Assembly: GCF_004364975.1 (NCBI RefSeq)
Contig: NZ_SOBW01000008.1
Span: 1,300,610 to 1,364,609, forward strand
Direction of reading: 5' to 3'
Source of the DNA: Gelidibacter sediminis
GTDB lineage: Bacteria > Bacteroidota > Bacteroidia > Flavobacteriales > Flavobacteriaceae
DNA: 64,000 nucleotides
The position numbers and the translations under genes were made by a program. Below are positions 8,444 to 17,000 of the stretch, piece after piece. Position 1 is the first letter of the stretch. Each line of letters begins with the position of its first letter. Under the pieces are notes generated by a model. The model did not search any database, was not told the DNA's origin, and worked only from the letters and a program-made list of their open reading frames with translations.

Positions 8444-8866
8444 CTACAGACTGATGCTTTTATATCCTTTCTTCTGAAGTTGGAAATTATGCAGAATACC
8501 ATTATCTACGGTTGTCATTTTACGTGGAACCTTGGTTTTATCCACTTTAAATTTATTGAGCGAAAAACCACAGGCCACTAATTGAACGCCCGCTTTTTCT
8601 GCTTTTTCAATAAAGTGATTGATCTTTTCAGGATCGGTAATATCTCCTATTTCCTTGCCACAAATAATGACTTGAAAATCGCCAAAGGCATTGCCTTCTT
8701 CAGCCTTTAGTGCCTCAGCTGTTAAAATTATAGGTTGTAATTGTGCTACCTTTTTGGTAAGTAACACATAATTATTTTTACCATCTGTACTTTCCTGTCC
8801 AGTCATAGGAATTGCTGTAAAAAAGGTGAGAATAAATAATACGGAACTAAAAATATATGTTTTCAT
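8444..8866 (-). CDS. DsrE-like exported sulfur-relay protein
   Basis: A 140-residue protein with an N-terminal signal peptide (about residues 1-22). The body fits the DsrE/DsrF/YchN fold: an alternating alpha/beta pattern with FQVIICGKEIGD and then a later strand VQLVACGFSLNKF, whose cysteine lies where DsrE-type proteins carry the persulfide-binding Cys. Only 2 bp separate it from the SoxB-like gene. An exported DsrE-like protein could carry sulfane sulfur in the periplasm; this is inference. Overall similarity to the family is moderate. Confidence 0.68.
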   Translation of the reverse strand: MKTYIFSSVLFILTFFTAIPMTGQESTDGKNNYVLLTKKVAQLQPIILTAEALKAEEGNAFGDFQVIICGKEIGDITDPEKINHFIEKAEKAGVQLVACGFSLNKFKVDKTKVPRKMTTVDNGILHNFQLQKKGYKSISL

Positions 8867-8872
8867 AAGTGT

Positions 8873-9271
8873 TTATTTTAAAAGTTTATCAGTGTCGTTC
8901 AGTATAAAAAAGAGAAGTCCACCTAAAATTGCGATGTTTTTAAATAAAGGGCCAAGTGTTGTAATTTGTCCCACTTGAACCGTTAAAGTGATGGGAATTA
9001 AAACAGCCATCAGGACGACTGCTGCCCATTTGGTTTTATAACCGATGAGGAATAAAAAGCCTGCGCCAAGCATGGCAATACCAGACAGAATGATAAGCCA
9101 TTGTGGTTCGCCAAAAAAGTGTGCGATGCCTTTAAAGCTCGCTTGCTCTATGCGTTGTGCCGTTTTTTCTACGTGTATCAGATGATTAAAACCTGCGACT
9201 AGAAATATGCCGCTGACTAAAATGCGTAATACCTGTATAGAACGGCGACTAATTGAAATATGTGTCGTCAT
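8873..9271 (-). CDS. DoxX-like membrane protein
   Basis: A 132-residue protein with four hydrophobic helices. The segment ISRRSIQVLRILVSGIFLVAG, followed by a helix containing GIAMLGAGFLFLIGYKT, matches the DoxX/DoxD-like family. DoxD/DoxX proteins were first described as parts of thiosulfate:quinone oxidoreductase in archaea, but the family is broad. It lies 6 bp before the DsrE-like gene and 123 bp after the unknown exported protein, so it sits within the operon headed by the promoter at 9809, or begins its own transcript. Confidence 0.72.
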   Translation of the reverse strand: MTTHISISRRSIQVLRILVSGIFLVAGFNHLIHVEKTAQRIEQASFKGIAHFFGEPQWLIILSGIAMLGAGFLFLIGYKTKWAAVVLMAVLIPITLTVQVGQITTLGPLFKNIAILGGLLFFILNDTDKLLK

Positions 9272-9328
9272 TTTTTGAATGTATAAATGAGATTGATGGA
9301 TGTGGCGTGTGGGGAAACGTAATGGGTC

Positions 9329-9347
9329 AACTCAGTTAATCTGAGTT
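9329..9347. repeat. Inverted repeat AACTCAG-N5-CTGAGTT
   Basis: A perfect 7-bp inverted repeat with a 5-nt centre in the 123-bp gap between the unknown exported protein and the DoxX-like gene. On the leftward strand a TACGTTTC sequence (9322-9315), seven of eight positions like TAnnTTTG, follows it. It could be an operator for a second promoter or a small hairpin; no function is assigned. Confidence 0.35.
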
Positions 9348-9394
9348 AGCAATATGACGTACAAACACACCGAAAAAAGGATAAGAAATAAAAA

Positions 9395-9772
9395 CTACGC
9401 CCAGCGCGGTGGTGGGGAAACGCTTTCTAAATAGCGGTAATTTAATTTTGAAGGGAGATGATCATCCAATTGTGTTATCTGACCTGAAGTATTGATATGC
9501 CATGAGAACATTTCTAAATGAAACGGTGTGGTACACTGCCCACTTAAGCTTAACATCTCTTTGGAAGTATGTTGATTTTGATCAGAAAAATTCTGATTTT
9601 TAGAACTTAAATCAGCATCAGCCTGTTTTTTACAAAACGGTTTCACAAAGGTAATGTCGCTACCACTAAATATGGTATTCAGTGCGCGCGCATCTATGGC
9701 AACAAATTTTGCCATAAAAATAAATGTCAAGAGGACCGCTATGTATGTTTTAGGTTTCAATCTTACAAACAT
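9395..9772 (-). CDS. Unknown small exported protein, first gene of sulfur operon
   Basis: A 125-residue protein by the longest frame. It has a hydrophobic N-terminus, then a polar body containing VKPFCKK, SGQCTTPFHLEMFSW and a C-terminal YLESVSPPPRWA. The closing PPP with aromatic residue recalls small flavobacterial periplasmic proteins found beside copper genes, but I cannot name a family. The ATG at 9772 lies inside the -7 box of the only visible promoter (TATGTTTG, 9773-9766). If that promoter is used, the start must be downstream. TTG at 9760 would keep the signal peptide; the ATG at 9715 would shorten it. It is separated from DoxX by 123 bp. Confidence 0.55.
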   Translation of the reverse strand: MFVRLKPKTYIAVLLTFIFMAKFVAIDARALNTIFSGSDITFVKPFCKKQADADLSSKNQNFSDQNQHTSKEMLSLSGQCTTPFHLEMFSWHINTSGQITQLDDHLPSKLNYRYLESVSPPPRWA

Positions 9773-9809
9773 AAGTCAAACACCGCTGTTTTTATGTAAC
9801 TTTTGTTAC
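9766..9809 (-). promoter_or_regulatory. Palindromic operator plus -7 box (class II activator promoter, copy 3)
   Basis: On the minus strand GTAACAAAAGTTAC (9809-9796) is followed after exactly 22 bp by TATGTTTG (9773-9766), a perfect TAnnTTTG. It points into the operon of unknown exported protein, DoxX-like, DsrE-like, SoxB-like and TlpA-like genes. Its -7 box overlaps the ATG of the longest frame, so the first gene's start needs revision or the promoter is not used. Confidence 0.7.
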
Positions 9810-9896
9810 GCAGGCGTGTTAAAGTCGTATTAAAAAATAGGTTTCGTTTGCGGCTCAAACACCAAAATTTAACTATCGCTATCCGTTATCAAAGTT

Positions 9897-11921
9897 TTAC
9901 TGCGGATAAATGACCATTTTACTCATTTGTGGAAATGACCGTTCAAGTCGTTGCGGAATTCTGTCCAATTGCCCGAAATGGGAAACATAACCGCGTCTTG
10001 ATGATACCAAAATAATGATATCCGTTTCGGCCATATTTTCAGTGAGTTTCATAAAATGCTCCCAATCATTAAAATGTGAATAATTTAAATTTAGGGTGAC
10101 TTTATTCTCTTTTGCAAATTTCAGGATGGCCTCATGCGTTGGCTCCGTACTATGCAGTTCGATAGGAACGGATAGTTCTATAGATAATTTGGCTATTTTG
10201 TGAATCCAAATTGCGAAGCCCTCTTCGAACTCAGCATTTGGAGGCACGACTAAAATTAGTTTTTTATGATTGGCCAACGGTATTTCAAAATCGCAGATAA
10301 AGAGAGTTTTCTCAGTATTTTGTAAAATACTTTCCATTTTATCGCCAATTAATTTATCTAAAAACCCTGTTTTTTGAGGCCAGCCTAACAATATGATATC
10401 GGCCCTTATTTCTTTAGCCGTTCGAGAAATCCCACTGGCAGCATTATGGTCAATGGTGGCCATAATTGTGGCGTTCGTATCTGATGCAGTAGCTTCATTG
10501 ATATATTTTTCCAACCCTTCTTTGGCTTTTATAATGGTCTTTTCAGCCTCCTTAGTATTAGGAACTACAGTTAGAATAGACAGTGGATTGGTTGACTTTT
10601 GCTCCTTTATCAACACTGCAAAATCGAGTACTTTATCAATGTTCACAATATTCGCAATGGGTATAAGAATATTCTCTTTGTGCGCTCTGTAGGTCAAATG
10701 TAAATAATCGTCATCATCAACATCCCGTATAATCATCTTAGCCGCACTTTCTGTCGCAAAAGAGGCCACTATGCACGTCACTAGTATTAAAATAACTGTC
10801 CCATTAAGAATATTGGCATCTAAAATTCCGGCTTTGTATCCTACCAAAATAACCGCGAGAGTAGCCGCCGCATGGGCACTACTTAATCCGAAAATTAATT
10901 TGCGTTGTCCTTTAGAGAATTTAAAAATAATTTGGGTAATCCATGCTGCCATCCATTTTCCAAAAATAGCCACAAAGGTTAAGGTACCCGCAATAATCAA
11001 AGCCATTGGACCGCTAAGAATAACGCTGACATCTACAATCATCCCCACACTTATGAGAAAAAATGGGATAAAAAGCGAATTGCCAATAAATCCGATCCGA
11101 TTCATCAGTGCTGAAGAATGTGGAATAAGTTTGTTTAGTGCCAATCCCGCTACGAAGGCACCAATAATTGATTCCAGACCCGCTAATTCAGCTAAAAACG
11201 CTGAGAAAAACACTACGGACAGTACAAAAATGTAATGCGAGTGTTTTTCACTCTCCAATTTCCTAAAAAACCATTTGGCTATTTTTGGAATGACCAAGAA
11301 CATAAAGGCTGAAAATAAAACAAGAGAGATTCCCAAACGCATCCAGAAGTCGATAGTTAATCCGCCATTGTGAGATCCTAATATGACCGCTAATAAAACC
11401 AACACGGCAGTATCAGTTAATATGGTCCCTCCTACGGTTACGGCTACAGCTAGGTTTTTAGACAGTCCAAATTTACTCACTATTGGGTAAGTCACTAATG
11501 TATGCGTAGCAAACATACTAGAAGTAAGCAAACTGGCATTAAAGTCGAAGCCCAGAATGTAATAGCACACCGGAAACCCGATACTTATAGGTATGGCAAA
11601 GGTTAAAAAACCAAATAGGAGACTCTTATTACGGTTGACTTTAAATTCGTTGAGATCCAGTTCCAAACCTGCTATAAACATAATATAGAGGAGTCCGATG
11701 GTCGAAAACACGTCTACAAACAGACTCTTTTCTAAAATATTTAACCCCGCAGGACCTATGATGATTCCAGAAACAATCAGTCCAATAATTCCTGGAATCC
11801 GTATTCTGTGCAGCACTATGGGCGCTAGTAAAATGATAAAAAGGATCAATGAGAAAATCAACACCGGGTTGTGCAATGGCAACTGAAATTCTTCTATAAG
11901 TTGGTTAATGATGGTATCCAT
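9897..11921 (-). CDS. CPA2-type cation/proton antiporter with Usp-like C-terminal domain
   Basis: About 674 residues from the ATG at 11921; an earlier ATG at 11954 would add 11 unconvincing residues. Residues 1 to about 390 form a Kef/NhaP-like exchanger with about 12 helices. Marks are GIIGLIVSGIIIGPAGLNIL, and AELAGLESIIGAFVAGLALN. The last 270 residues are soluble, with two alpha/beta segments (ILIPIANI, TLFICDFEIPLA, KLILVVPPNAEFEEG) resembling universal stress protein domains. Such proteins exchange sodium or potassium for protons, with the C-terminus likely regulatory. It stands alone, leftward, between the sulfur operon and the TetR promoter. Confidence 0.85.
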   Translation of the reverse strand: MDTIINQLIEEFQLPLHNPVLIFSLILFIILLAPIVLHRIRIPGIIGLIVSGIIIGPAGLNILEKSLFVDVFSTIGLLYIMFIAGLELDLNEFKVNRNKSLLFGFLTFAIPISIGFPVCYYILGFDFNASLLTSSMFATHTLVTYPIVSKFGLSKNLAVAVTVGGTILTDTAVLVLLAVILGSHNGGLTIDFWMRLGISLVLFSAFMFLVIPKIAKWFFRKLESEKHSHYIFVLSVVFFSAFLAELAGLESIIGAFVAGLALNKLIPHSSALMNRIGFIGNSLFIPFFLISVGMIVDVSVILSGPMALIIAGTLTFVAIFGKWMAAWITQIIFKFSKGQRKLIFGLSSAHAAATLAVILVGYKAGILDANILNGTVILILVTCIVASFATESAAKMIIRDVDDDDYLHLTYRAHKENILIPIANIVNIDKVLDFAVLIKEQKSTNPLSILTVVPNTKEAEKTIIKAKEGLEKYINEATASDTNATIMATIDHNAASGISRTAKEIRADIILLGWPQKTGFLDKLIGDKMESILQNTEKTLFICDFEIPLANHKKLILVVPPNAEFEEGFAIWIHKIAKLSIELSVPIELHSTEPTHEAILKFAKENKVTLNLNYSHFNDWEHFMKLTENMAETDIIILVSSRRGYVSHFGQLDRIPQRLERSFPQMSKMVIYPQ

Positions 11922-12186
11922 AGTTAGCACTTGTATTGAAAGCTGAAAATGCATCAGTTGCCATCACGATGCAGAACTGCGTATTAACAAGCAAATATAG
12001 TAATAAGATTCGCACACTTATTTAGCAACGATAAGGTATGATGTTAAATTTTTTAGAAAAATAACCAATAGTAGAATGTAGTAACTAGTTATGCGATTAG
12101 TATTCAAATTCCAATTGAACAATAATCGAATAACAGACTCATAATATGATAGTTAAACAAAATCAGGTTTATACCTATATTTTTTG

Positions 12187-12224
12187 TATATTTGTTAACC
12201 AAATGGTTAGACTTTATGGTTAAC
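12187..12224 (+). promoter_or_regulatory. Autoregulated promoter of the TetR-efflux operon
   Basis: TATATTTG (12187-12194) is a perfect TAnnTTTG -7 box. Directly behind it, over the expected start of transcription, lies TAACCAAATGGTTA (12196-12209), a palindrome with perfect 6-bp arms. A second half site TGGTTA follows at 12218-12223, just before the ATG. This is the layout expected for repression by the TetR-family protein encoded immediately downstream. Confidence 0.7.
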
Positions 12225-12830
12225 ATGAAAAAAGAAGAGTCTACAGAGCAACAAATTTTGGAAGCGGCCAAAAACATATTTCAATCTAAAGGTATGGATG
12301 GCGCAAGGATGCAGGAAATTGCCGATAAAGCGGGAATCAATAAGGCAATGCTTCATTATTATTACAGAAGCAAACAATTGCTTTTTGAAGCCGTATTTAA
12401 AAATGTTTTTTCACTCTTGGCCCCTCAGTTAAATACCATACTCAACGATGATTCTTCAATTGAAGAAAAAATCAGACACTTTACCAATGACTATACCTCA
12501 TTTATGATGAAGCATCCATATCTACCAAATTTCATCATTAATGAACTAAACAGAAATGAAGATTTTATAATAAAACTTAAGAACACTACTGGATTCCCCA
12601 ATATTAAAAAATTTAAAGCTCAAGTGGATAATGAGATAAAAGCAGGGGTTTTAAGCCCTATTGATGCTGACCAATTATTCGTGAACATATTAGCGTTAAA
12701 CATTTTTCCGTTTTTAGGAAAACCGTTGGTTAAAGCACTCACCACAAAGGATGAAACGTCTTATATGGCATTTGTAGAAAAAAGAAAAATTGAAGTTGCC
12801 AATTTTATAATCCAGTCCATAAAAAAGTAA
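12225..12830 (+). CDS. TetR/AcrR-family repressor of the ABC efflux operon
   Basis: 201 residues from the ATG at 12225. The upstream in-frame ATG at 12216 lies in the operator half-site spacing and TTG at 12192 lies in the -7 box, so both are less likely. An N-terminal TetR helix-turn-helix covers about residues 5-50 (ILEAAKNIFQSKGMDGARMQEIADKAGINKAMLHYYY pattern). The C-terminal ligand domain is specific to the subgroup that precedes TolC/HlyD/ABC drug exporters. It is followed after 4 bp by the TolC gene, so it is the first gene of the operon it presumably represses. Confidence 0.9.
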   Translation: MKKEESTEQQILEAAKNIFQSKGMDGARMQEIADKAGINKAMLHYYYRSKQLLFEAVFKNVFSLLAPQLNTILNDDSSIEEKIRHFTNDYTSFMMKHPYLPNFIINELNRNEDFIIKLKNTTGFPNIKKFKAQVDNEIKAGVLSPIDADQLFVNILALNIFPFLGKPLVKALTTKDETSYMAFVEKRKIEVANFIIQSIKK

Positions 12831-12834
12831 CTGT

Positions 12835-14085
12835 ATGAAATTGTTTTTTTTCATAGGGGTAGTAATAATAACAAGCACTGTGGTTTCGCAAGAAATAGTC
12901 ACACTTCAGGAATGTTATGATTTAGCCTCTGTCAATTATCCTCTAACGAAACAATTGTCCTTATTTGAAACGCAACATCAGTTGGAGCAGGAAGTTGTTT
13001 TATCATCAAAATTGCCGCAATTTAGTTTTGATGCACAAGCTACCTACCAGTCTGATGTGATTGCTGTTCCAATTCCAAATTCAACCATAAAACCAATCAA
13101 TAAAGACCAATATCGTGCAACCCTATCCGTAAATCAACTGATTTATAATGGCGGTGCAACAGATGCCTCGCTGAACGTGAAATCATCACAACTCAAAACC
13201 AAACAAAAACAGGTTGAAGTAAACCTCTATCAACTAAAACAACACATCAATCAACTCTATTTCTCGATTTTATTGGCACAGGAAACGGACTTATTACTCC
13301 AATCAAAACAGACCTTGTTGGAAGTTAAATTGAGTGAAGTTATTTCGGGCATCAAATATGGCGTACTTCTACCTGCATCAGATAAAGTTTTGAAAGTTGA
13401 ATTGATAAAAATAAAAAAACAACTTAAAGACATTGAGAGCAATAAAGTAACCTTAATTGAAACACTGTCCAGTATCATTGGGCACCATTTGGATCCTTCC
13501 ACCACATTTCAAAATACGTTGATTGAAACCATTACTACAACCGAATTAACCCGACCCGAATTAGAACTATTTCAACTTAAAAAAGATGAAATTGAAAGCA
13601 ACGAGGCAGTTATAGCCAAACAAAATTCTCCAAAATTATTAGGATTTGCTACAGGTGGCTATGGCAATCCTGGATTGAATATGCTCGATAATTCCTTTCA
13701 ACCCTTTTATAGTCTTAGTGTGAAATTGAATTGGAATGTTTTCGACTGGAATTCCAATAAAAAACTACGAGAAGCCCTGTCAATCAATAAAGATATTATT
13801 GATACTGAGACAGAAACCTTCAAACTAAACACCAACACTGAACTGAACCAGCAGCTCAACGAGATTAAAAGGATAGAGGCGTTTATCGCTTCAGATTTAG
13901 AGATCATCAACCTTCGCAAAGAAGTACTTAAATCTGCCGATTCTCAGCTCAAAAATGGGGTCATTACCTCATCGGCATATATTACCGAACTCACTAATTT
14001 ATACGAAGACGAAAACACTTTAATCAAACATAAAATTCAGTTACAATTGGCAAAAGCAAATTACAATGTTATTAAAGGACATTAA
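12835..14085 (+). CDS. TolC-family outer membrane efflux protein (ABC exporter)
   Basis: 416 residues. An N-terminal signal peptide (about residues 1-19) precedes IVTLQECYDLASVNYPL, the standard opening of an OEP domain. The rest is two repeats of long amphipathic helices and beta strands, with the N-G-x-A and F-D-W patterns of TolC channels. It forms the outer membrane exit duct for the HlyD and ABC components encoded downstream. It begins 4 bp after the TetR gene. Confidence 0.9.
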   Translation: MKLFFFIGVVIITSTVVSQEIVTLQECYDLASVNYPLTKQLSLFETQHQLEQEVVLSSKLPQFSFDAQATYQSDVIAVPIPNSTIKPINKDQYRATLSVNQLIYNGGATDASLNVKSSQLKTKQKQVEVNLYQLKQHINQLYFSILLAQETDLLLQSKQTLLEVKLSEVISGIKYGVLLPASDKVLKVELIKIKKQLKDIESNKVTLIETLSSIIGHHLDPSTTFQNTLIETITTTELTRPELELFQLKKDEIESNEAVIAKQNSPKLLGFATGGYGNPGLNMLDNSFQPFYSLSVKLNWNVFDWNSNKKLREALSINKDIIDTETETFKLNTNTELNQQLNEIKRIEAFIASDLEIINLRKEVLKSADSQLKNGVITSSAYITELTNLYEDENTLIKHKIQLQLAKANYNVIKGH

Positions 14086-14144
14086 TAACCTCCTGCATTT
14101 AGTGCACATATACGCAGAGGGTTGTAAGCATAACAAAAAACAAT

Positions 14145-14174
14145 TCTGCGAAAATCAGCGAAATCAGCGGGAAA
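14145..14174 (+). repeat. Solo copy of the GxxExxY-element terminal repeat
   Basis: The 30 bp beginning TCTGCGAAAATCAGCG match the right end repeat of the GxxExxY element (18348-18377) at 28 of 30 positions, in the same orientation. It lies alone just upstream of the HlyD start at 14189, 3.6 kb from the element, inside the same operon. It may be a relic of a second insertion or a solo mobile repeat. Confidence 0.7.
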
Positions 14175-14188
14175 CAAACACATATAGC

Positions 14189-15091
14189 ATGACATACTCT
14201 AATTATATAATCCCTTTAAGCCTAGTAGCAACTATCCTATTCTCCTGCGACAAATCCAACGGAAAAGCAGATGGCTACGGCAATTTTGAAGCCACAGAAA
14301 TAACAGTTTCTGCTGAAAACAACGGAAAACTGATGCAGTTTGATGTCAATGAAGGCGACCAACTTACCAAGGACCAATTTATAGGGTATATTGATACCAT
14401 TCCGTTGGCCTTAAAACGTGAACAATTGTTCATATCAAAAGACATCATTAGTTCAAAATCTAAAGGGGTTCTGTCTCAAATTAATGTGTTAAATGCTAAA
14501 TTAAAAACAGCTCAAACCAACAAAACCCGCTCCGAAAACCTGATTAAAGATAATGCAGGCACACAAAAACAGTTGGATGATGTTCAGGGCGAAATAGAGG
14601 TTATAAAAAATCAAATTCGCAGTGTTGAAATCCAGAATGCGCCTGTAGTCAACGAATTGAAGAGTATCGATATACAACTCAAACAAATTGATGATCAGAT
14701 TGATAAAAGTAAAATTGTCAACCCAATAAATGGTACTGTATTAACCAAATATTCAGAACCTGGGGAGATTACCTCTTTTGGGCGACCATTGTATAAAATA
14801 GCCAATTTGGGCAGCATGCAATTGAGAGTCTACATCAGTGAAACTCAGTTGGCAAACATTAACATTGGGCAAGAAGTCACCATTAAAATTGATGATGCTG
14901 ACACGATGAAGGCTTACAAGGGCATAATCAGCTGGATTGCTTCGGAAGCGGAGTTCACTCCAAAAATCATTCAAACCAAAGAAGAACGCGTGGCATTGGT
15001 ATATGCTGTTAAAGTGGACGTCACGAATGACGGAAGCCTAAAAATTGGCATGCCCGCAGAATTATGGTTTTACAATTCGAATACTAATTAA
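14189..15091 (+). CDS. HlyD-family periplasmic adaptor lipoprotein (ABC exporter)
   Basis: 300 residues from the ATG at 14189, chosen because it gives a proper signal with lipobox ending at Cys20; the open frame extends upstream to 14066 but that part contains the repeat at 14145. A biotinyl-lipoyl-like segment (GNFEATEITVSAENNGKL) is followed by a coiled-coil hairpin (about residues 75-150, with LKTAQTNKTRSENL and GEIEVIKNQIRS) and a beta-barrel region (GEITSFGRPLYKIA). It bridges the inner-membrane ABC transporter to TolC. It is the equivalent of YbhG in the E. coli YbhGFSR pump. Confidence 0.88.
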   Translation: MTYSNYIIPLSLVATILFSCDKSNGKADGYGNFEATEITVSAENNGKLMQFDVNEGDQLTKDQFIGYIDTIPLALKREQLFISKDIISSKSKGVLSQINVLNAKLKTAQTNKTRSENLIKDNAGTQKQLDDVQGEIEVIKNQIRSVEIQNAPVVNELKSIDIQLKQIDDQIDKSKIVNPINGTVLTKYSEPGEITSFGRPLYKIANLGSMQLRVYISETQLANINIGQEVTIKIDDADTMKAYKGIISWIASEAEFTPKIIQTKEERVALVYAVKVDVTNDGSLKIGMPAELWFYNSNTN

Positions 15092-15119
15092 AACATAATA
15101 ATCATTAAAAACAGAACCA

Positions 15120-15593
15120 ATGAAACATTTAATTTTCGCACTTGGTCTATTGACCATCGTAAGCTGCAAGGACAGTAAAACTTCAGAAACCACCGTGCAT
15201 ACGGATGCCATTGACCACGCCGTGGCGGCCGATGATGAACATCATAATGATGAAACATCCAACGTATATGGCAATACTTGGACTAAAGACATGGCAATGG
15301 ACAATGGTGAGAAATGGCAAGCAGATGTAACCACCAATGAAGGGGTTAAACAATTGCAACAAACCTATTATGCCCAGACCACAAACAGCTTGGAAGACTA
15401 TCATAAATTGGCCGAACAACTTAATGAAGATAAAAACTACGTGGTAAAAAATTGTACGATGGAAGGCCCGTCCCATGACAATTTACACGTTTGGTTACAT
15501 CCATTAATTGAAAAAATTGCGGCGCTTTCAAAAGCTGAAACGATTGAAGATGCTACAAAAATCAAAATTGGCATTGAAGAAAACATTAACTAG
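15120..15593 (+). CDS. His-rich lipoprotein of the efflux operon, function unknown
   Basis: 157 residues with a signal and lipobox ending at Cys16 (TIVSC). Residues 24-45 are rich in His and Asp (IDHAVAADDEHHNDE), which could bind metal. The second half is helical, with KNCTMEGPSHDNLHVWLHPL, a Cys/His pattern similar to small flavobacterial proteins found near metal-resistance genes. I do not recognise a named family. It is placed between the adaptor and the OsmC gene with short gaps, so it belongs to the operon. Confidence 0.6.
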   Translation: MKHLIFALGLLTIVSCKDSKTSETTVHTDAIDHAVAADDEHHNDETSNVYGNTWTKDMAMDNGEKWQADVTTNEGVKQLQQTYYAQTTNSLEDYHKLAEQLNEDKNYVVKNCTMEGPSHDNLHVWLHPLIEKIAALSKAETIEDATKIKIGIEENIN

Positions 15594-15631
15594 TACGACA
15601 CCTATTTTAAATAACAAATCATATAAATACG

Positions 15632-16090
15632 ATGGAAAAACATAGTTATAACGTCAACATCCATTGGACACAAGACCGAAAAGGGATGATGTGTTCACCA
15701 GAATTAGAAAACAAGGAGACTAACGACACCAATTGCATAGAAGTAGCAACACCACCCGATTTTGATAAAGGAATGCCGCATATTTGGTCACCTGAACATT
15801 TGTTTACGGCAGCAGTGAGCAGTTGCTTAATGACCACTTTTTTAGCCATTGCAGACTATTCAAAATTGGAATTCGTCAGTTTTAAATGTCGCTCAAAAGG
15901 TATTCTGGAGAAGGTAAATGGCAAATTTGTAATCAGTGAAGTACTGCTATTCCCTGAAGTTGTTATTTCTGATGAATCTAAGCGTGAACGCACTCTACGC
16001 ATTATAGAAAAATCAGAAAAAGCCTGTTTAATCTCAAATTCCATTACATCAAAAATCACTATGGAAACCAAAATCAGTGTTCAAAACTAA
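15632..16090 (+). CDS. OsmC-family peroxide reductase-like protein
   Basis: 152 residues. The OsmC signature is present: WSPEHLFTAAVSSCLMTTFLAIA, with the first reactive Cys, and EKACLISNSI, with the second. OsmC/Ohr proteins reduce organic hydroperoxides using this Cys pair. OsmC genes are common passengers of this type of flavobacterial ABC export operon. It is 7 bp upstream of the first ATPase gene. Confidence 0.87.
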   Translation: MEKHSYNVNIHWTQDRKGMMCSPELENKETNDTNCIEVATPPDFDKGMPHIWSPEHLFTAAVSSCLMTTFLAIADYSKLEFVSFKCRSKGILEKVNGKFVISEVLLFPEVVISDESKRERTLRIIEKSEKACLISNSITSKITMETKISVQN

Positions 16091-16096
16091 TAATCT

Positions 16097-16999
16097 GTGG
16101 GCATTTCAATACATAACATATCAAAATCCTATAAAGATGTAAAAGCCTTGCAGGACATTTCATTTGAGGTCAAGCCGAATGAACTTTTTGGTATTATTGG
16201 TCCTGATGGTGCTGGTAAGACAACATTATTCAGAATTTTGACCACACTCTTATTTCCTGACCAGGGCACAGCAACTGTGGCTGGATTTGATGTGATTAAA
16301 GATTACAAAAAGATCAGGAACAGCGTAGGTTACATGCCTGGTAAATTCTCCCTATATCATGATTTGACAGTTGAGGAAAACTTAAATTTCTTTGCGACAA
16401 TTTTCGGAACGACTATCGAAGAAAATTATGATTTGATTAAGGATATTTACGTACAAATTGAACCTTTTAATGACCGTCGTGCAGGTAAATTATCGGGTGG
16501 CATGAAGCAAAAGCTAGCCTTGAGCTGTGCGTTAATCCACAAGCCCAAAGTATTATTTTTAGATGAGCCCACTACAGGTGTCGATCCGGTTTCGAGAAAG
16601 GAATTCTGGGAAATGCTAAAGCGTTTGCAACAAAAAAATATCACCATTTTGGTATCTACACCTTATATGGATGAAGCCGCTTTGTGTGACCGAGTAGCTT
16701 TAATTCAAGATGGTAAAATTTTGCAGATAGACACTCCAAAAGCTATTGTGAAACACTATCATAAGTCTATTTATAATGTAAGGTCAGCAAACATGTACCA
16801 GCTGATCACAAGTTTAAAAGCCTATGAACACCACCATAGTGTTTATCCTTTTGGCGAGTTTGTGCATTATACAGATAAACGATCCGATTTTAATCCAGCC
16901 GACTTAATTGCCTATTTAAAATCTAAAAACCTATCCGATATCTATATTGAAAGAACCGAAGCCACTATTGAAGACACCTTTATGGAATTAGCAATATAA
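16097..16999 (+). CDS. ABC transporter ATP-binding protein (YbhF N-half-like)
   Basis: 300 residues from a GTG start at 16097. Walker A is GPDGAGKTTL (about residues 35-44), the signature is LSGGMKQKLALS, and Walker B is VLFLDEPTTGVDP. A C-terminal extension of about 70 residues follows the ATPase core. In E. coli YbhF the two ATPase halves are fused; here they are separate genes, this one and that at 17071. Together they power the two ABC-2 permeases. Confidence 0.9.
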   Translation: MGISIHNISKSYKDVKALQDISFEVKPNELFGIIGPDGAGKTTLFRILTTLLFPDQGTATVAGFDVIKDYKKIRNSVGYMPGKFSLYHDLTVEENLNFFATIFGTTIEENYDLIKDIYVQIEPFNDRRAGKLSGGMKQKLALSCALIHKPKVLFLDEPTTGVDPVSRKEFWEMLKRLQQKNITILVSTPYMDEAALCDRVALIQDGKILQIDTPKAIVKHYHKSIYNVRSANMYQLITSLKAYEHHHSVYPFGEFVHYTDKRSDFNPADLIAYLKSKNLSDIYIERTEATIEDTFMELAI

Positions 17000-17000
17000 A

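Noticed and set aside
14066-14188. Upstream extension of the HlyD-like frame
   Set aside because: It contains the 30-bp repeat and would bury the signal peptide and lipobox that start at 14189.
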